Assembly (NCBI RefSeq): GCF_016862995.1
Contig: NZ_BOOA01000040.1
Coordinates: 20,113-84,112, forward strand
Length of the DNA: 64,000 nt
Origin: Acrocarpospora phusangensis
Lineage (GTDB): Bacteria; Actinomycetota; Actinomycetes; Streptosporangiales; Streptosporangiaceae
Direction of reading: 5' to 3'
The notes under the pieces are model-generated. The model saw only the letters and a list, made by a program, of their open reading frames with translations. It searched no databases and was not told where the DNA came from. Shown piece after piece: positions 63,976 to 64,000 of the stretch (the stretch's first letter is position 1; the number at the start of each line of letters is the position of its first letter). Both the position numbers and the translations under genes were made by a program.

Positions 63976-64000
63976 ATACGCCCCCGCCCCGGTGGTGGGG
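63962..64000 (+). CDS. Possible start of the next gene (partial)
   Basis: An ATG at 63962 behind GAGGATGAC opens MRHFRYAPAPVVG and runs off the right edge, overlapping the end of the LeuD-type gene by 14 bp. The overlap style matches the rest of the cluster. Thirteen codons are too few to name a family. Confidence 0.4.
   Translation, partial: MRHFRYAPAPVVG

Overview
The window is a contiguous stretch of very GC-rich DNA with strong GC bias at third codon positions, frequent GTG starts, dense ATGA/GTGA/TGATG gene overlaps, and families typical of filamentous actinomycetes: an HTH-DUF5753 regulator, a DUF574-type SAM methyltransferase, LacI and ROK sugar regulators, a PucR-type regulator, MbtH and NRPS genes, and rare TTA codons. 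I infer a Streptosporangiales-like actinomycete (for example Nonomuraea or a relative). The taxon is an inference, not a measurement. I see no rRNA, tRNA, CRISPR array or insertion sequence.

Layout. (1) 1-6.7 kb: the 3' end of a ferredoxin-reductase-like gene with a small DUF6510-type gene, a secreted seven-bladed RCC1 propeller, an NmrA-type reductase, a polytopic membrane hydrolase, an orphan DUF5753 regulator and a DUF574 methyltransferase. (2) 6.7-18.6 kb: a glycan-utilisation operon on the minus strand: lipoprotein, two MalFG-type permeases, intracellular GH38 alpha-mannosidase, a small DUF7158-like protein and a secreted GH95-like hydrolase with an inserted discoidin domain. It faces a divergent LacI gene across a perfect GATAACGTTATC operator. 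(3) 18.6-30.4 kb: a secreted S33 peptidase, a second large secreted GH95-like hydrolase, then L-fuconate dehydratase, an RbsBAC-type sugar importer and a ROK regulator. This looks like fucose-type sugar catabolism, and a recurring ACATCSGATG motif sits in front of both the hydrolase and the dehydratase operon.

(4) 30.5-37.5 kb: a seven-gene, translationally coupled operon of the ebo type (prenyltransferase EboC, TIM-barrel isomerase, EboA, TatD-type EboB, EboE, EboF phosphodiesterase). It is led by a myo-inositol-phosphate synthase instead of the dehydroquinate-synthase-like EboD, and is preceded by a 12-codon leader ORF and an inverted repeat abutting its ribosome-binding site. (5) 37.5-42.3 kb: accessory single genes (DUF4394 protein, HSL-type esterase with PucR regulator, methyltransferase, HTH-DUF4177-like regulator).

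(6) 42.4-64 kb: an NRPS-centred biosynthetic cluster that I cannot match to a known product. It contains an ArsR/MFS pair, a PurF paralogue, an asparaginyl-tRNA-synthetase-like enzyme without an anticodon domain, an atypical LuxR regulator and a two-protein NRPS line. The first protein is A-PCP-E with a serine-like code (so D-Ser) and the second is C-A-PCP with no release domain. The cluster also has MbtH, an FMN glutamate-synthase-like protein lacking the Fe-S loop, a LeuA-like synthase, a free-standing A-PCP/P450/thioesterase trio like those that make beta-hydroxy amino acids, a clavaminate-synthase-like Fe/2OG oxygenase, and LeuC/LeuD-type isomerase subunits running to the window edge. Working model (inference): LeuA/LeuCD-type chain extension supplies an unusual amino acid, it is oxidised on the carrier protein or in free form, and it is joined to D-serine in a small modified dipeptide.
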